DNA from: DATFFO01 sp963772815
GTDB lineage: Bacteria > Actinomycetota > Acidimicrobiia > Spongiisociales > ZC4RG35
Direction of reading: 5' to 3'
Length of the DNA: 64,000 nucleotides
Assembly (NCBI GenBank): GCA_963772815.1
Contig: CAVYYV010000006.1
Span: forward strand, 434,001-498,000
The notes under the pieces: generated by a model
The model's database searches: none
What the model was told of the DNA's origin: nothing
The model's input: only the letters and a program-made list of their open reading frames with translations
Translations under genes and position numbers: made by a program
Shown here: positions 30,681 through 39,982 of the stretch, one piece after another
Position numbering within the stretch: the first letter of the stretch is position 1
How the letters are laid out: every line of letters begins with the position of its first letter

Positions 30681-33076
30681 CAGGCCACGCTCCCATCCTG
30701 CTTGGCGTCCTGTATCGCCTGCCAGACACGTTTTGGTCGCATGGGCATCTCGATGTGTTTGACCCCATAAGGGCGGAGTGCATCGACCACCGCGTTGACG
30801 AGCGTCTGGGCAGCACCGATCGTGCCTGCCTCACCGATGCCCTTCACACCCAACGGGTTGATGTCCGACGGGGTGACGGTGCGTCCCAGCTCGAAGTTGG
30901 GGACATCAACCGCGGTCGGCAGGGGGTAGTCCATCAGCGACCCGGTCAGCAGGTTTCCGTCCGAGTCGTAGATCGAGTGCTCGAACAGAGCCTGCCCGAC
31001 TCCCTGGGTGATGCCTCCGTGAACCTGGCCGTCGACGATCATCGGGTTGATCACATTGCCGCAGTCGTCCATGGCCATGTAGCGCAACAGCTGAACGTCA
31101 CCGGTCTCCGCGTCGACCTCCACCATGGCCAGGTGGGTTCCGAAGGGCCAGGTGGCGTTGGCGGGGCTGAACACGGACTGTGCCTCCAGGCCACCCGACA
31201 ATCCCTCGGGGAGGGTATGGGGCTGGTAAGCGGAGGTGGCGATCTCCTCCCAGGTGACGGACTTGTCGGGCGAGCCGGCCACGTGAGCTTCTCCACCCTC
31301 GAAGCGGATGTCCTCTTCGGACGCCTCCAGGAGGTGAGCCGCCACCTTGGCTGCCTTGTCCCGCACCATGACGGCCGCCTCGTGAGTAGCCGACCCATCA
31401 ACGGCGGCGGAGCGGGATCCGAAAGTCCCGATGCCCATCGGGGAATCGCCTGTGTCGCCGTGCAGCACGCGGATGCGCTCCACCGGGATACCCAGTTGGC
31501 GGGAGACCAGTTGGGCCCACGTCGTCTCGTGGCCCTGCCCGGTGGGCCCGGTCCCGATGATCACCGTGACCGACGCATCGGGATTGACCCTGACCAGGCC
31601 CGAACCGTTGAAGGCCGCCGGGAGCCCATACTCCGACCAGGAGAAACCGAGTCCGGCCAGGGCCGAGGGCCCGAAACCACAGACCTCGACATAGGAGGCC
31701 AGGCCGACGCCCACGTTGCGTCCTTCTGCCAGGGCCTTGTCGCGCTCTTCTTTGAGGTGATCCCAGCCGAAGTGGCTCAGGGCAGCATCGAGGTTCTTCT
31801 CATAGTCGCCGGTGTCGATCGCGAAGCCGATCGGCGCGACCGCAGCCGGGAACTCGGAGGCCGGAATGTAGTTCTTGCGACGAACCTCGGCTGGATCCAT
31901 ACCGATCTCGACGGCATACATGTCCAGGATGCGCTCGAGGTAGTAGATCGCTTCCGGACGACCCGCCCCCCGGTATGCGTCGGTGGTCATGGTGTGGGTC
32001 GTGACGCAATCGAGCTTGAGGTCGATGGGGAACTTGTACTGTCCCGAGGCAACGAACACCCCCAGGAACGGAATGGCCACAGTGAAGTTCTGGGTGTAGG
32101 CACCCATGTCGCAGATGGCGTGGAGCTGATAGCCCAGCACCTCGCCATCCTTCGTCCCGACGATGGTGGCCGTTCCCAGCCAACCCCTTCCCTGAATCGA
32201 GCTGGAGGGCGATTCGCGCCTGGTCTCGGTGTACTTGACCGGATGACCCAGTTGCTGAGAGGCAAAGCAGACCAGCATCTCGTCGGCGTAGACGTTGAGC
32301 TTCACCCCGAAACCGCCCCCCACCTCGGGGGCGACGACCCGCACCGCGTTGGCCGGCAGACCGAAGGTCTTGGCTATGGCTCCCGCCAAGGCATGGGGTA
32401 TCTGCGACGAGGAGAAGACCTCGAAGCGGCCGTAACCCTCGTTCCAGTCGGCGATCACCGACCGGGGCTCTATGGCGGTGGGGATCAGACGCTGATTCTC
32501 CATCTCCTGGCTGACGATCACCACATCGTCGCGTTTTCTGGCCTCGGCGATCGTCTCGCGGGTGGCGGCGATTCCCTCGTCGTCGCCCCATGGACCTCCC
32601 TCCCAGGTGATGAGAACGTTGGAGTCGAGGTCGTCGTGGACCTTGGTGTCGCCGGCCAGCGCCTCCTTGAGGTCGACGATGGCGCGCAAGGGCTCATAGT
32701 CGACTTCTACGCTGTCGGCCGCATCCTGGGCCAGATAGCGCGAATCGGCCACCACCATGGCCACCGCCTCTCCGGCATGGTTGACAACGCCGTCGGCCAA
32801 CAGCGGACGGACCTTGCCCACCGGCACCTGAGCCAAGAGCGGACCGAGATGGCGCACGTCGTCGGCGGTGAATACGGCCCGGACCCCATCCATGGCCAGC
32901 GCTTTCGAAGCGTCGATCCCCGTTATGAGGGCATGGGCCATGGGGCTGCGGACGAACGCGACATGCAGCATCCCGCTGAGCTTGATGTCGTCGACGTATC
33001 GGCCCGTCCCCCGCACCAGAGCAGGATCCTCTCGCCGACGGATCGTGCCCCCGAGAACACTCGTGCTGGTAGTCAT
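30680..33076 (-). CDS. coxL: Molybdenum hydroxylase large subunit, form II CO-dehydrogenase-like
   Basis: 798 residues from ATG 33076. It has the aldehyde oxidase/xanthine dehydrogenase small domain (SVLGGTIRRREDPALVRGTGRYVDD) and the Mo-cofactor domain with EVGGGFGVK and GTGPTGQGHETTWAQ. The catalytic Glu lies in VKGIGEAGTIGAAQ near residue 748. The active-site loop is AYRGAGR near residue 365, the form II signature. True CO dehydrogenases (form I) have AYRCSFR with the Cu-binding Cys. The enzyme probably hydroxylates an unknown aldehyde or N-heterocycle; CO oxidation is unproven for this form. It is coupled by overlap to coxS and coxM. Confidence 0.93.
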   Translation of the reverse strand: MTTSTSVLGGTIRRREDPALVRGTGRYVDDIKLSGMLHVAFVRSPMAHALITGIDASKALAMDGVRAVFTADDVRHLGPLLAQVPVGKVRPLLADGVVNHAGEAVAMVVADSRYLAQDAADSVEVDYEPLRAIVDLKEALAGDTKVHDDLDSNVLITWEGGPWGDDEGIAATRETIAEARKRDDVVIVSQEMENQRLIPTAIEPRSVIADWNEGYGRFEVFSSSQIPHALAGAIAKTFGLPANAVRVVAPEVGGGFGVKLNVYADEMLVCFASQQLGHPVKYTETRRESPSSSIQGRGWLGTATIVGTKDGEVLGYQLHAICDMGAYTQNFTVAIPFLGVFVASGQYKFPIDLKLDCVTTHTMTTDAYRGAGRPEAIYYLERILDMYAVEIGMDPAEVRRKNYIPASEFPAAVAPIGFAIDTGDYEKNLDAALSHFGWDHLKEERDKALAEGRNVGVGLASYVEVCGFGPSALAGLGFSWSEYGLPAAFNGSGLVRVNPDASVTVIIGTGPTGQGHETTWAQLVSRQLGIPVERIRVLHGDTGDSPMGIGTFGSRSAAVDGSATHEAAVMVRDKAAKVAAHLLEASEEDIRFEGGEAHVAGSPDKSVTWEEIATSAYQPHTLPEGLSGGLEAQSVFSPANATWPFGTHLAMVEVDAETGDVQLLRYMAMDDCGNVINPMIVDGQVHGGITQGVGQALFEHSIYDSDGNLLTGSLMDYPLPTAVDVPNFELGRTVTPSDINPLGVKGIGEAGTIGAAQTLVNAVVDALRPYGVKHIEMPMRPKRVWQAIQDAKQDGSVA

Positions 33077-33582
33077 GCCGTGACCTCCTCGCGCTCCCAG
33101 TCGGGCGGCGGCGGCTCCTCGCCCCGCATCTTGGCGGCGGCGTACTGGACCGCCTGGACGATGTTGTGATACCCGGTGCAGCGACACAGGTTTCCCTCGA
33201 TGCCGTGACGGATCTCGTCCTCGCTGGGGGAATTGTTTGCCTCCAGCAGACCCACTGCCGAAATGATCATGCCGGGAGTGCAGTAGCCGCATTGGAGGCC
33301 GTGACGCTCCCAGAACCCTTCCTGGACTGGATGGAGCCGGCCGTCCTCGGCCAGGCCCTCCACCGTGATGATGGACGCCCCGTTCGCCTGCATGGCCAGC
33401 ATGGTGCACGACTTGGCGGTAACGCCGTCGACCAGCACGGTGCAGGCGCCGCAATAGCTGGTCTCGCATCCGACGTGGGTGCCGGTCAGGCCCTGGTCCT
33501 CCCGCAGAAAGTGAACCAGGAGGGTGCGCGGCTCCACATCGGCTGACACGTCCCGTCCGTTGATCGTCATCGAGACTTGCAA
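33073..33582 (-). CDS. coxS: Molybdenum hydroxylase [2Fe-2S] subunit CoxS
   Basis: 169 residues from TTG 33582, preferred because GGGAGG stands just upstream and family members begin MxVSMTxNG; ATG 33570 is the alternative. The N-terminal plant-type ferredoxin cluster is GTHVGCETSYCGACTVLV plus a later Cys. The C-terminal cluster is LQCGYCTPGM with GNLCRCTGYHNIV. It transfers electrons from the Mo centre in CoxL to FAD in CoxM. It is the first gene of the cox operon, and its stop overlaps coxL (ATGA at 33073-33076). The 83-bp gap upstream should hold the operon promoter, which was not recognised. Confidence 0.93.
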   Translation of the reverse strand: MQVSMTINGRDVSADVEPRTLLVHFLREDQGLTGTHVGCETSYCGACTVLVDGVTAKSCTMLAMQANGASIITVEGLAEDGRLHPVQEGFWERHGLQCGYCTPGMIISAVGLLEANNSPSEDEIRHGIEGNLCRCTGYHNIVQAVQYAAAKMRGEEPPPPDWEREEVTA

Positions 33583-33665
33583 GCGTCCTCCCTGTGGATG
33601 GTTGATCCCGAACCTATCAGGCTGGGAGCGAATACGCCCCCAGGACCCGGGAGAATTCTGACAGG

Positions 33666-34796
33666 TCAGCGCTCGAAGGTGGCGACGGCCTCTATGTGAT
33701 GGGTCTGAGGGAACATGTCCACCGGCGTGACCGCTTCGAGTCGGTAGCCCGCCGCGCCAAGCCAACGGGTGTCGCGGGCCAGGGCGGCCGGATCGCAGGA
33801 GACATAGGCCAGACGGGCGGGGGCTGCTCCCACCAGGGTGGAGACCCCATCCTCGCCCAGGCCCGTACGCGGAGGATCGACCACGGCCACGTCCACGCGG
33901 GGTAGCACGGCAGCCTCGAAAGGCTCGGAGACCACGGAAGCGCCGGGAGCATTGCGGCGCATATCGGCTCCGGCGACGGGATCGCTCTCGACCGCCACCA
34001 CAGCCCGAGCCGTGTCCCCGACTGTCGCTGAGAACAGCCCGCCGCCGGCGTAGCCGTCAAGCATCACCTGATCAGCGCCGGGAGCCAGAGCCTGCTTGAC
34101 CAGCGCCACGAGGACATCGGCTCCACCGGTGTTGACCTGGAAGAAGGCCCGGCCCGAGATACGGAACATATGCCCATCCACCCTCTCATGGATCTCGGCC
34201 TGCGACCAGCGCCCCTTGAGCCGGGAGATGACTGCGTGCTCGCCGGTGCGCTCCGACCCTCGCAGGGTGACGCGGTCCACGTCGGGGTCCACCGACAATT
34301 GGCCCAGCATGCTCGAAAGCGACGGGGTGACCAGCGGGCAGTCCTCGATCAGCACCAGCTCATGGCTGCGCGGGGCGTAGAGACCGGGCCTACCCCCATC
34401 GAGACGGAGGTCGATGCGGTTCCGGTAGCCATATCCGTCGCTGACTGCCACGGTGTCCGCGACCGGAGGATCGACCACCCCACCCAGGTGATGGAGCTGC
34501 TCGGCCACGATCCGCGCCTTCCATCTCCTCTGTGCATCAAGCGAGATCATCTGCCAGTCGCATCCACCACATCGGTCGAACACGGGGCACGGGGGGCTGA
34601 TCCGGTCCCCCGACGGGCTCACCACCGAAACCAAGCGGCCCTCCGCATACCGCTTGTGCGCGCGGGTGACGCTGACATGGGCCAGGTCGCCCGGAACTCC
34701 GCCTCGCACGAACAAGACCCGGCCATCCTGGCGGGCAACACCGGAGCCGCCGTGGGCCAGTGACTCGACCTCGACGCATGGCTGGGCGCGATTCAA
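33666..34796 (-). CDS. TrmA/RlmD-family RNA (uracil-5) methyltransferase
   Basis: 376 residues from TTG 34796, which overlaps the upstream stop (TTGA) and has GGAGGAGAG upstream. An N-terminal TRAM-like region (VRGGVPGDLAHVSVTRAHKR) is followed by an iron-sulfur Cys set (CPVFDRCGGCDWQ, about residues 70-82). The methyltransferase core has FFQVNTGGADVLV, DGYAGGGLFSATV, VVDPPRTGLG and the catalytic SCDPAALARD. It methylates uridine in rRNA or tRNA using S-adenosylmethionine. It is co-translated with the DUF2017 gene. Confidence 0.9.
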   Translation of the reverse strand: MNRAQPCVEVESLAHGGSGVARQDGRVLFVRGGVPGDLAHVSVTRAHKRYAEGRLVSVVSPSGDRISPPCPVFDRCGGCDWQMISLDAQRRWKARIVAEQLHHLGGVVDPPVADTVAVSDGYGYRNRIDLRLDGGRPGLYAPRSHELVLIEDCPLVTPSLSSMLGQLSVDPDVDRVTLRGSERTGEHAVISRLKGRWSQAEIHERVDGHMFRISGRAFFQVNTGGADVLVALVKQALAPGADQVMLDGYAGGGLFSATVGDTARAVVAVESDPVAGADMRRNAPGASVVSEPFEAAVLPRVDVAVVDPPRTGLGEDGVSTLVGAAPARLAYVSCDPAALARDTRWLGAAGYRLEAVTPVDMFPQTHHIEAVATFER

Positions 34797-35314
34797 CGGC
34801 CCAGACTCTCCTCCAGCACCTCGGCCAGGTCCGACACCAGCCATCCCAGGAACGAGAGGACCTCCGAGGCCTCGGGGCGCAGATCGTCGTAGTCGCCGGC
34901 CGTCTCGATTCCCCACCGCGCCCCCAGCACGAGACGGGCCTCATTGACCACTCGCAAGACGGCATCCGCCTCCGCCCGCGAGATGACGGCGCTGCCCACG
35001 GACTCCTCCCGATCGCTCGCCGCGGACTCGGGCAGCGAGTCGCTTACCGCCTCGAGCACCGACTCGAAGGCGGAGCGGTCTGCCCGCCGTGATGCCTCCA
35101 GCTCGGTGCCCGCCAGTCGCCGCCACTCGGCATCCGCTTCCGGATCACCGAGATAGACCGGTGGCGCAAGCCGCGCCGCCGCCGGGTCGGACTCGGCAGT
35201 CCCGAGGCCGGCCAACAGGCGGGGAAGATCGGTCAGGAAGGTCACCTCGATGTCGGTGAGCCTCAGTTGGACCCCCTCGGGCACCACGGCGAAGTGCGAG
35301 TCGATGGCGGTCAT
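34793..35314 (-). CDS. DUF2017 family protein
   Basis: 173 residues from ATG 35314. The overall pattern (an early LRLTDIEVTFLTDLPRLL, then PPVYLGDPEADAEWRRL, then a helical C-terminus with LSFLGWLVSDLAEVLEE) fits DUF2017, found beside clpS in actinobacteria. It overlaps clpS by 4 nt upstream and the RNA methyltransferase by 4 nt downstream, forming a coupled trio. The function is unknown; a link to ClpS/Clp protease is suggested only by conserved neighbourhood. Confidence 0.85.
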   Translation of the reverse strand: MTAIDSHFAVVPEGVQLRLTDIEVTFLTDLPRLLAGLGTAESDPAAARLAPPVYLGDPEADAEWRRLAGTELEASRRADRSAFESVLEAVSDSLPESAASDREESVGSAVISRAEADAVLRVVNEARLVLGARWGIETAGDYDDLRPEASEVLSFLGWLVSDLAEVLEESLGR

Positions 35315-35601
35315 TGCTCGATCGTCGCCCACAGGCCGTGATGATGCAGCCGGTAGCAGTCGTGCTCGGCTTTCTCCCTCGGCCCGTCTGTCACTACCGA
35401 GCGACCCTCGTTGTGGACCTGGAGCATGAGTCGGGTCGCCTTGGCCTTGTCGTAGCCGAACAGGGAACGGAACACGTAGACCACGTAGGACATGGTGTTG
35501 ACCGGATCATCCCACACGACCACTTTCCATGTCCCGTCCAAGTCGACATTGCGCTCGGTGTCGACTCCGGGGGTTACAACGGGAGACTGCGTCGGTGCCA
35601 C
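35311..35601 (-). CDS. clpS: ClpS, adaptor of Clp protease
   Basis: 96 residues. After a flexible N-terminal 25 residues the core has WKVVVWDDPVNTMSYVVYVF, LFGYDKAKATRLMLQVHNEG and a final HHHGLWATIEQ. ClpS delivers N-degron proteins to the ClpC/ClpA unfoldase. The DDPVNTMSYVV loop and the VHNEGRS segment contain the pocket residues that bind hydrophobic N-termini. Its stop overlaps the DUF2017 start, and pheA lies 7 bp upstream on the same strand. Confidence 0.95.
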   Translation of the reverse strand: MAPTQSPVVTPGVDTERNVDLDGTWKVVVWDDPVNTMSYVVYVFRSLFGYDKAKATRLMLQVHNEGRSVVTDGPREKAEHDCYRLHHHGLWATIEQ

Positions 35602-35608
35602 GGCTTCC

Positions 35609-36414
35609 TCACCCTGAGCGGTACGTGCCGAGGAACCTGAGGTCGGAGAAGTTCACCAGAGGAGGGTCGAAGACCGACTTGAGACCGGATGGCCCGGGGG
35701 GATGGGTCAGGTCCACGAAGAAACGGTATATCCACGCCTCCTCGGAGGGGCGGGACTCGATCCGGGTCAGATTGGCCCCCCGCAGGCCCAATTCGGTCAG
35801 CGCCAGGGCCAGGGCGCCGGGCGTGTGCCCGGTGGTGAAGGCGACGGTCGTCTTGTCGGCATCTTCGGCGATGGGCTGGTCTCCCTGAGCCAGCTCCACG
35901 AACCGGGTGGTGTTGTGGTCGCGGTCGATGACATCGGTCATCAACACGGCCAGCCCATGGGAGGCGGCGGCACGAGCCGGGGCAAGGGCAGCATCCGCGG
36001 GTCACCTGCCTCCGCCACCCGCCGCACCGCTCCGGCCGTGTCGTGAACAGGGACCGGTTCCCATCCCCAATGCGTCAGCACTGCCTCCGCCTGGCTCAGT
36101 GCCTCCGGATGCGAGAGCACCCGCTCGACTTGATCCACGGCGGTCCCCGGCAAGCCGAGGAGAGCGTGCCGTACCTCGATGAGGTGCTCGGCCACGATGG
36201 TGGCGTTACCCGGAAGGAGACGGTCCAGCACGGCCAGGACGCTGCCGGTGGTGGAGTTCTCGATCGGCACCACCAGGCGTTCGACCTCCCCCAAGGCGAG
36301 CGCTTCGAAGGCTGCTACGAAGCTCGGGTACCCGATTCGCTCGTCATCGGGATGCAACTCGGCCGACGCACGATCCGAGTAGGAGAAAGTCTCGCCTTGA
36401 TATCCGATCCGCAC
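35609..36414 (-). CDS. pheA: Prephenate dehydratase, frameshifted
   Basis: The N-terminal part (MRIGYQGETFSYSDRAS, then VVPIENSTTGSVLAVLDRLL and SHPEALSQAE) is the prephenate dehydratase catalytic domain. Near 35995-36000 the frame is lost. The continuation (ALAPARAAASHGLAVLMTD, then NTTRFVELA and the ACT domain with TTGHTPGALALALTELGL) is in another frame. The gene is 806 nt, so one base is missing. A third C in the CC run before GCGGATGC would restore about 268 residues. The intact enzyme turns prephenate into phenylpyruvate, with phenylalanine sensed by the ACT domain. Confidence 0.88.
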
Positions 36415-36533
36415 ATCCTGAACGGTAGCCAGGCCCGGGCGGTGCGGGAATCCTCACATCATCGCGGCGGTCGTGGTGAAACTCCGCACGCGTGGGAGGG
36501 GCGACGCTCCCGTCCCTCCACGTCCTTTTGTGC
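36415..36533. other. Intergenic region with an imperfect hairpin
   Basis: 119 bp between pheA and a Zn-ribbon gene. CGTGGGAGGG (36491-36500) and CCCTCCACG (36514-36522) form an imperfect stem. It is followed on the plus strand by CCTTTTG, so it looks like a terminator in plus orientation, although no plus-strand gene ends here. The assignment is weak. Confidence 0.3.
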
Positions 36534-36755
36534 CTAGGTGTCCGACTCCCCGTATGCGTCTCGACGTAGCACCGAGAAGATGGTGGGCCTGGACCGTTTG
36601 AACAGCCCCGGCGCGGTGACCGGGGATCGCCCATCCTGTGCCGCATCCAGATCGATGACCACCGACCCACAGATCTCGCATTCGAGACGCTGCAGCCCTG
36701 CTCCCAGGTACCGACTGGCGTAGCGATGGTCACCATCGCACTTCTTGTATCCCAC
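36534..36755 (-). CDS. Small Zn-ribbon-like protein
   Basis: 73 residues from GTG 36755 with GGGAGG 8 nt upstream. It has KKCDGDH near the start and LECEICGSVVIDL near residues 23-36, giving Cys/His and CxxC ligands of a small zinc-binding fold. The basic C-terminal half has no known motif. Family not recognised. It sits between pheA and the etfD-like gene on the same strand without overlaps, so its partners are unclear. Confidence 0.6.
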   Translation of the reverse strand: MGYKKCDGDHRYASRYLGAGLQRLECEICGSVVIDLDAAQDGRSPVTAPGLFKRSRPTIFSVLRRDAYGESDT

Positions 36756-36894
36756 TCAAAAGCCTCCCATGACTCAATCCCACCACAGAGCGTAGCAAAC
36801 TGAGCACAGAATCTCACTATGGGTGGCGGAACGAGGTCGAACCGGCCTGGTGATTTCATTTGGGCGACGCACCACCAGAGCACCGCTGATCGGC

Positions 36895-39084
36895 TCACGT
36901 GGTGGGCGGCTGCACCTCGTCCAGCATCATCGCCAAGTCCCGCACCACGACGTCGTCGCGGCCCAACTCCTTCACACCGTCGTCCAGCATCACGTAGCAA
37001 TAGGGACAGGACACGGCCACCTCGGCAGCGCCGGTCTCGAGAGCCTCCTCGGCCCGCTCGATGTTCACCTTCTTACCGGTGTGCTCCTCCATCCAGAATC
37101 GGGCGCCGCCGGCCCCACAGCACAGCGCCCGCGTCCCGTGGCGGCGCATCTCGACCATGTCCACTCCGCCGCTGGCCGAGACCACCTCACGAGGGGCCAG
37201 ATAGATGTCGTTGTGACGACCCAGGTAGCAGGGGTCGTGATACGTGACGGTGCGACGCTCCCTGCCCTGATCACCCTTGGCCAGCCGACCCTGGCGCAGG
37301 AGCTCAGCCAAGAGCTGGGTATGGTGGACCACCTCGTACTCCCCACCCATCTGCGGATACTCGTTGGCCAGCGTGTTGAAACAGTGGGGGCACTGGGTGA
37401 TGACTTTCTTGACCCCCAACTCCGAGAATTTCTCGATGTTCTGGAGCGCCAGCTGCTGCCACACGTACTCGTTGCCCGAGCGGCGGGCGGGGTCCCCGTT
37501 GCACAGCTCGCGCCGCCCGAGGATGGCAAAGGAGATCCCGGCCCGATGCAGGAGGCGGGCCAACGACACCGACACCGCCGTGTTTCGGTCGTCGAAGGAG
37601 CCGGCACAGCCCACGAACCACAGGTATTCGGCCTCTTCCACACCGTTCTCACCCCAGATGGGGATCTCGAACTCGAGCTCTTTGGTCCAGTCGCCCCGTT
37701 GATCCTGGCCCATTCCCCAGGGGTTCCCCTGGTTCTCCATCGCCACGAACGCCTTCCCGAGCTCACTGGGGAAATTCGACTCCATCAGGGTCAAGTAACG
37801 GCGCATGTCGAGGATCCGGTCCAGGATCTCGATGCCCACCGGGCATATCTCGTCGCAGGCCTTGCAGGTCGTGCACGACCACGCCTCGTCAGGCTGGACA
37901 CGGGCGAACAGCTCCGGGCCCTCGATCGTGATCCGCTCGTCCAAGGAAACGGGGGGAGACACCCCGGCGGTCACCGACGCCACCTCTCCGGTCTTGAGCA
38001 CCATCTCCCGCGGGTCGAGCGGCTTGCCGGTGATGTTGGCCGGGCACACCGAGGTGCATCGCCCGCAGATCGTGCAGGCGTCGGTGTCGAAGATCTGCTT
38101 CCAGGTCAGGTCTGTGACGACCGATGCTCCAATCGTGTCGATGTCCTCGACCTCCATCAGGTTGGGCATCTCCCGCATGGCACCCTTGGGACGCTCATGG
38201 GGCGAGAGGAACAGGTTGGCGGGCGACGTGAACATGTGGCGCAGCTTGGTGGTGGGAATCACGACCAGCAGAAGGCCGAAAGCCGCAACGTGAATCACCC
38301 AGGAGACCCGATGGACAACGGAGGCGTCCGCCAGCGGCACCAGATAGGAAAGCGGGCGTCCGACAAACGACCAGACCTCGAAGCCGGGACGGCCCACCAG
38401 GGCGATACGGGACGCCTCGGTGGTCAGCCCCGTGATCCCGATCAGGGCCAGCACCCCGAGTATCAAGCCGTCCTCGGGCTTCGTCTTGGAGCGAAGCCGC
38501 CACGGACGCTGGCCGTAACGACGCGCCAATGCCCAGGCCAGGCCTCCCAGGTAGACCAGCGAGGCCAGGTCCAGGACCGCCGAGTAGCCCTGGTAGACGT
38601 TCCCGTGGAGGAACTTGAGCCCAACCGGCATGAGGTGGTCGATCTCGAGGGTGACGGTGCCAAGGAAGAGGACGATGAACCCGTAATACACCATGGAGTG
38701 CATCAGCCCCGCCTGCCGATCGCGTAGCAGCGTCTCCATGCGCAGCCCCGCGTACAGACGCTGGATCCGGTCACCCCAGTGGCCTGCCCGGCGGTCGGAT
38801 TTACCCCTCTGCCAGCTCCGGGCCCTGAGAGCGAACAGATGGAACATCAGCCAAAGGGCTGCAGATACCCCCAGATAGAACACGGCGACCAGAGCCGACG
38901 GGATGTCGCCGAACACGACCCGTCCCACATCGAAGGTGGCTTCGCCCGGGAGCGTGCTCAGCCACCACAGGAGCAGAGTGCCCCCCGCCGATACCGCTCC
39001 CAGCAGTTCGAGAACCAAGGCTGCGCTGGGGAGACCCCGGGAATCTGTCTCGGTGACCTCGGTCTTGTCCTCCGTGACGGTCAT
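36895..39084 (-). CDS. etfD: EtfD-type membrane Fe-S oxidoreductase (ETF:menaquinone)
   Basis: 729 residues from ATG 39084. The N-terminal 290 residues form a NarI-like membrane domain of about six helices, with His residues suited to heme b. Two [4Fe-4S] motifs follow, CTICGRCTSVCP near residue 337 and CTTCKACDEICP near residue 415. Two CCG domains finish the protein (QCPHCFNTLANEYP, HDPCYLGRHND, LCCGAGGARFWMEE, SCPYCYVML). The layout equals mycobacterial EtfD (Rv0338c), which passes electrons from beta-oxidation via ETF to menaquinone. That suits the acyl-CoA genes further on. Confidence 0.88.
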   Translation of the reverse strand: MTVTEDKTEVTETDSRGLPSAALVLELLGAVSAGGTLLLWWLSTLPGEATFDVGRVVFGDIPSALVAVFYLGVSAALWLMFHLFALRARSWQRGKSDRRAGHWGDRIQRLYAGLRMETLLRDRQAGLMHSMVYYGFIVLFLGTVTLEIDHLMPVGLKFLHGNVYQGYSAVLDLASLVYLGGLAWALARRYGQRPWRLRSKTKPEDGLILGVLALIGITGLTTEASRIALVGRPGFEVWSFVGRPLSYLVPLADASVVHRVSWVIHVAAFGLLLVVIPTTKLRHMFTSPANLFLSPHERPKGAMREMPNLMEVEDIDTIGASVVTDLTWKQIFDTDACTICGRCTSVCPANITGKPLDPREMVLKTGEVASVTAGVSPPVSLDERITIEGPELFARVQPDEAWSCTTCKACDEICPVGIEILDRILDMRRYLTLMESNFPSELGKAFVAMENQGNPWGMGQDQRGDWTKELEFEIPIWGENGVEEAEYLWFVGCAGSFDDRNTAVSVSLARLLHRAGISFAILGRRELCNGDPARRSGNEYVWQQLALQNIEKFSELGVKKVITQCPHCFNTLANEYPQMGGEYEVVHHTQLLAELLRQGRLAKGDQGRERRTVTYHDPCYLGRHNDIYLAPREVVSASGGVDMVEMRRHGTRALCCGAGGARFWMEEHTGKKVNIERAEEALETGAAEVAVSCPYCYVMLDDGVKELGRDDVVVRDLAMMLDEVQPPTT

Positions 39085-39205
39085 GGCGGCGGAGTGTAGG
39101 TCGACGGCACGGGGCCGGCCGGACAACCTGCTCCCGATCGGCCCGCCCATCCGTCGCTTGGACCGCCACCGTCGCCGTGCGTTCGTGGGCGTCCAAGGAA
39201 CGGGG

Positions 39206-39919
39206 TCAGCTCAGGCCGAGCTCCTGGCGCAGCTCTTCAAGCTTGGCGTCGGCCTGGGAGAGCGACACGGCATCCTTGAGCTCCTGCTCGGCTCCCTCGG
39301 GCGTGATCTCGCGCAGCTCTCCGTGCGCCTGGGCTGTGGCGAGGCGGCTCTCGATCTTGTCCTCCACCTTGCTGAGCGAAGGAGCCTCCTGCTCCATGGT
39401 GGCCGACATCGACTCCATGGCCGAGTTGACTGCCTCCTGCATCTTGGCCTGCTCCAGCTTTCCCACCAGTTGCATGCGCTTGGCGACGAGCTCCTGAACT
39501 CGCATGGCGTTCTGCTGCACGGCCTGCTTGGCGTCCTCGGCTTGCTGGAGGGCAACCTCATACTGCTGCTTGAGCCCGTTGACGTTGGACTCCTCCGCCT
39601 GGATCTTCATGGCCAGCGACTGGGCCGCCCGGGTCCATTTGTCGACCCCGGCCGCGTCGTTGGAGTTCTTGGCCTCTTCCGCTTTCAGCAGTGCCTGTTT
39701 GGCCATCTCTCGCGCCTCGCCCAGGTTCGACGCGGATTTCTCGATCTTGGACTGGAGCTCGCTACGGTGCGCAATCACCTGCGCTGCCTGGTTGCGGAGC
39801 CGCTGATCGGCCGCCTTGGCCTCCGAGATGGCCTGCTCGATCTCCACTTCCGGATCCATGGCCGATTCGGCGAAGCCCCGGAACAGTTGCTTGATGTATC
39901 CCCAGATTCTCTTGAGCAT
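39206..39919 (-). CDS. pspA: PspA/IM30 family protein
   Basis: 237 residues from ATG 39919 with GGGAGA upstream. The N-terminal amphipathic helix (MLKRIWGYIKQLFRGFAESA) is followed by a long helical rod typical of PspA/Vipp1 (PEVEIEQAISEAKAADQRL, then KKxMxLVGKLEQAK-like stretches). It ends in an acidic C-terminal helix (AKLEELRQELGLS). The protein binds stressed membranes and forms ESCRT-III-like assemblies. The gene lies between etfD and the proline genes, and no regulator is adjacent. Confidence 0.93.
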   Translation of the reverse strand: MLKRIWGYIKQLFRGFAESAMDPEVEIEQAISEAKAADQRLRNQAAQVIAHRSELQSKIEKSASNLGEAREMAKQALLKAEEAKNSNDAAGVDKWTRAAQSLAMKIQAEESNVNGLKQQYEVALQQAEDAKQAVQQNAMRVQELVAKRMQLVGKLEQAKMQEAVNSAMESMSATMEQEAPSLSKVEDKIESRLATAQAHGELREITPEGAEQELKDAVSLSQADAKLEELRQELGLS

Positions 39920-39982
39920 TTGGTCTCCCGTAGATGCGTCGGAGCGCAGCATACGCCAACGAGGTCCCTCCGTGAACGCTGG

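Noticed and set aside
30755..33169. 804-residue plus-strand ORF opposite coxL
   Set aside because: Shadow frame in GC-rich DNA: low-complexity Gly/Val/His-rich translation without domains, opposite a well-conserved gene.
30680..33582. Canonical CO dehydrogenase (form I)
   Set aside because: The active-site loop reads AYRGAGR, so the Cu-binding cysteine of AYRCSFR is lacking.
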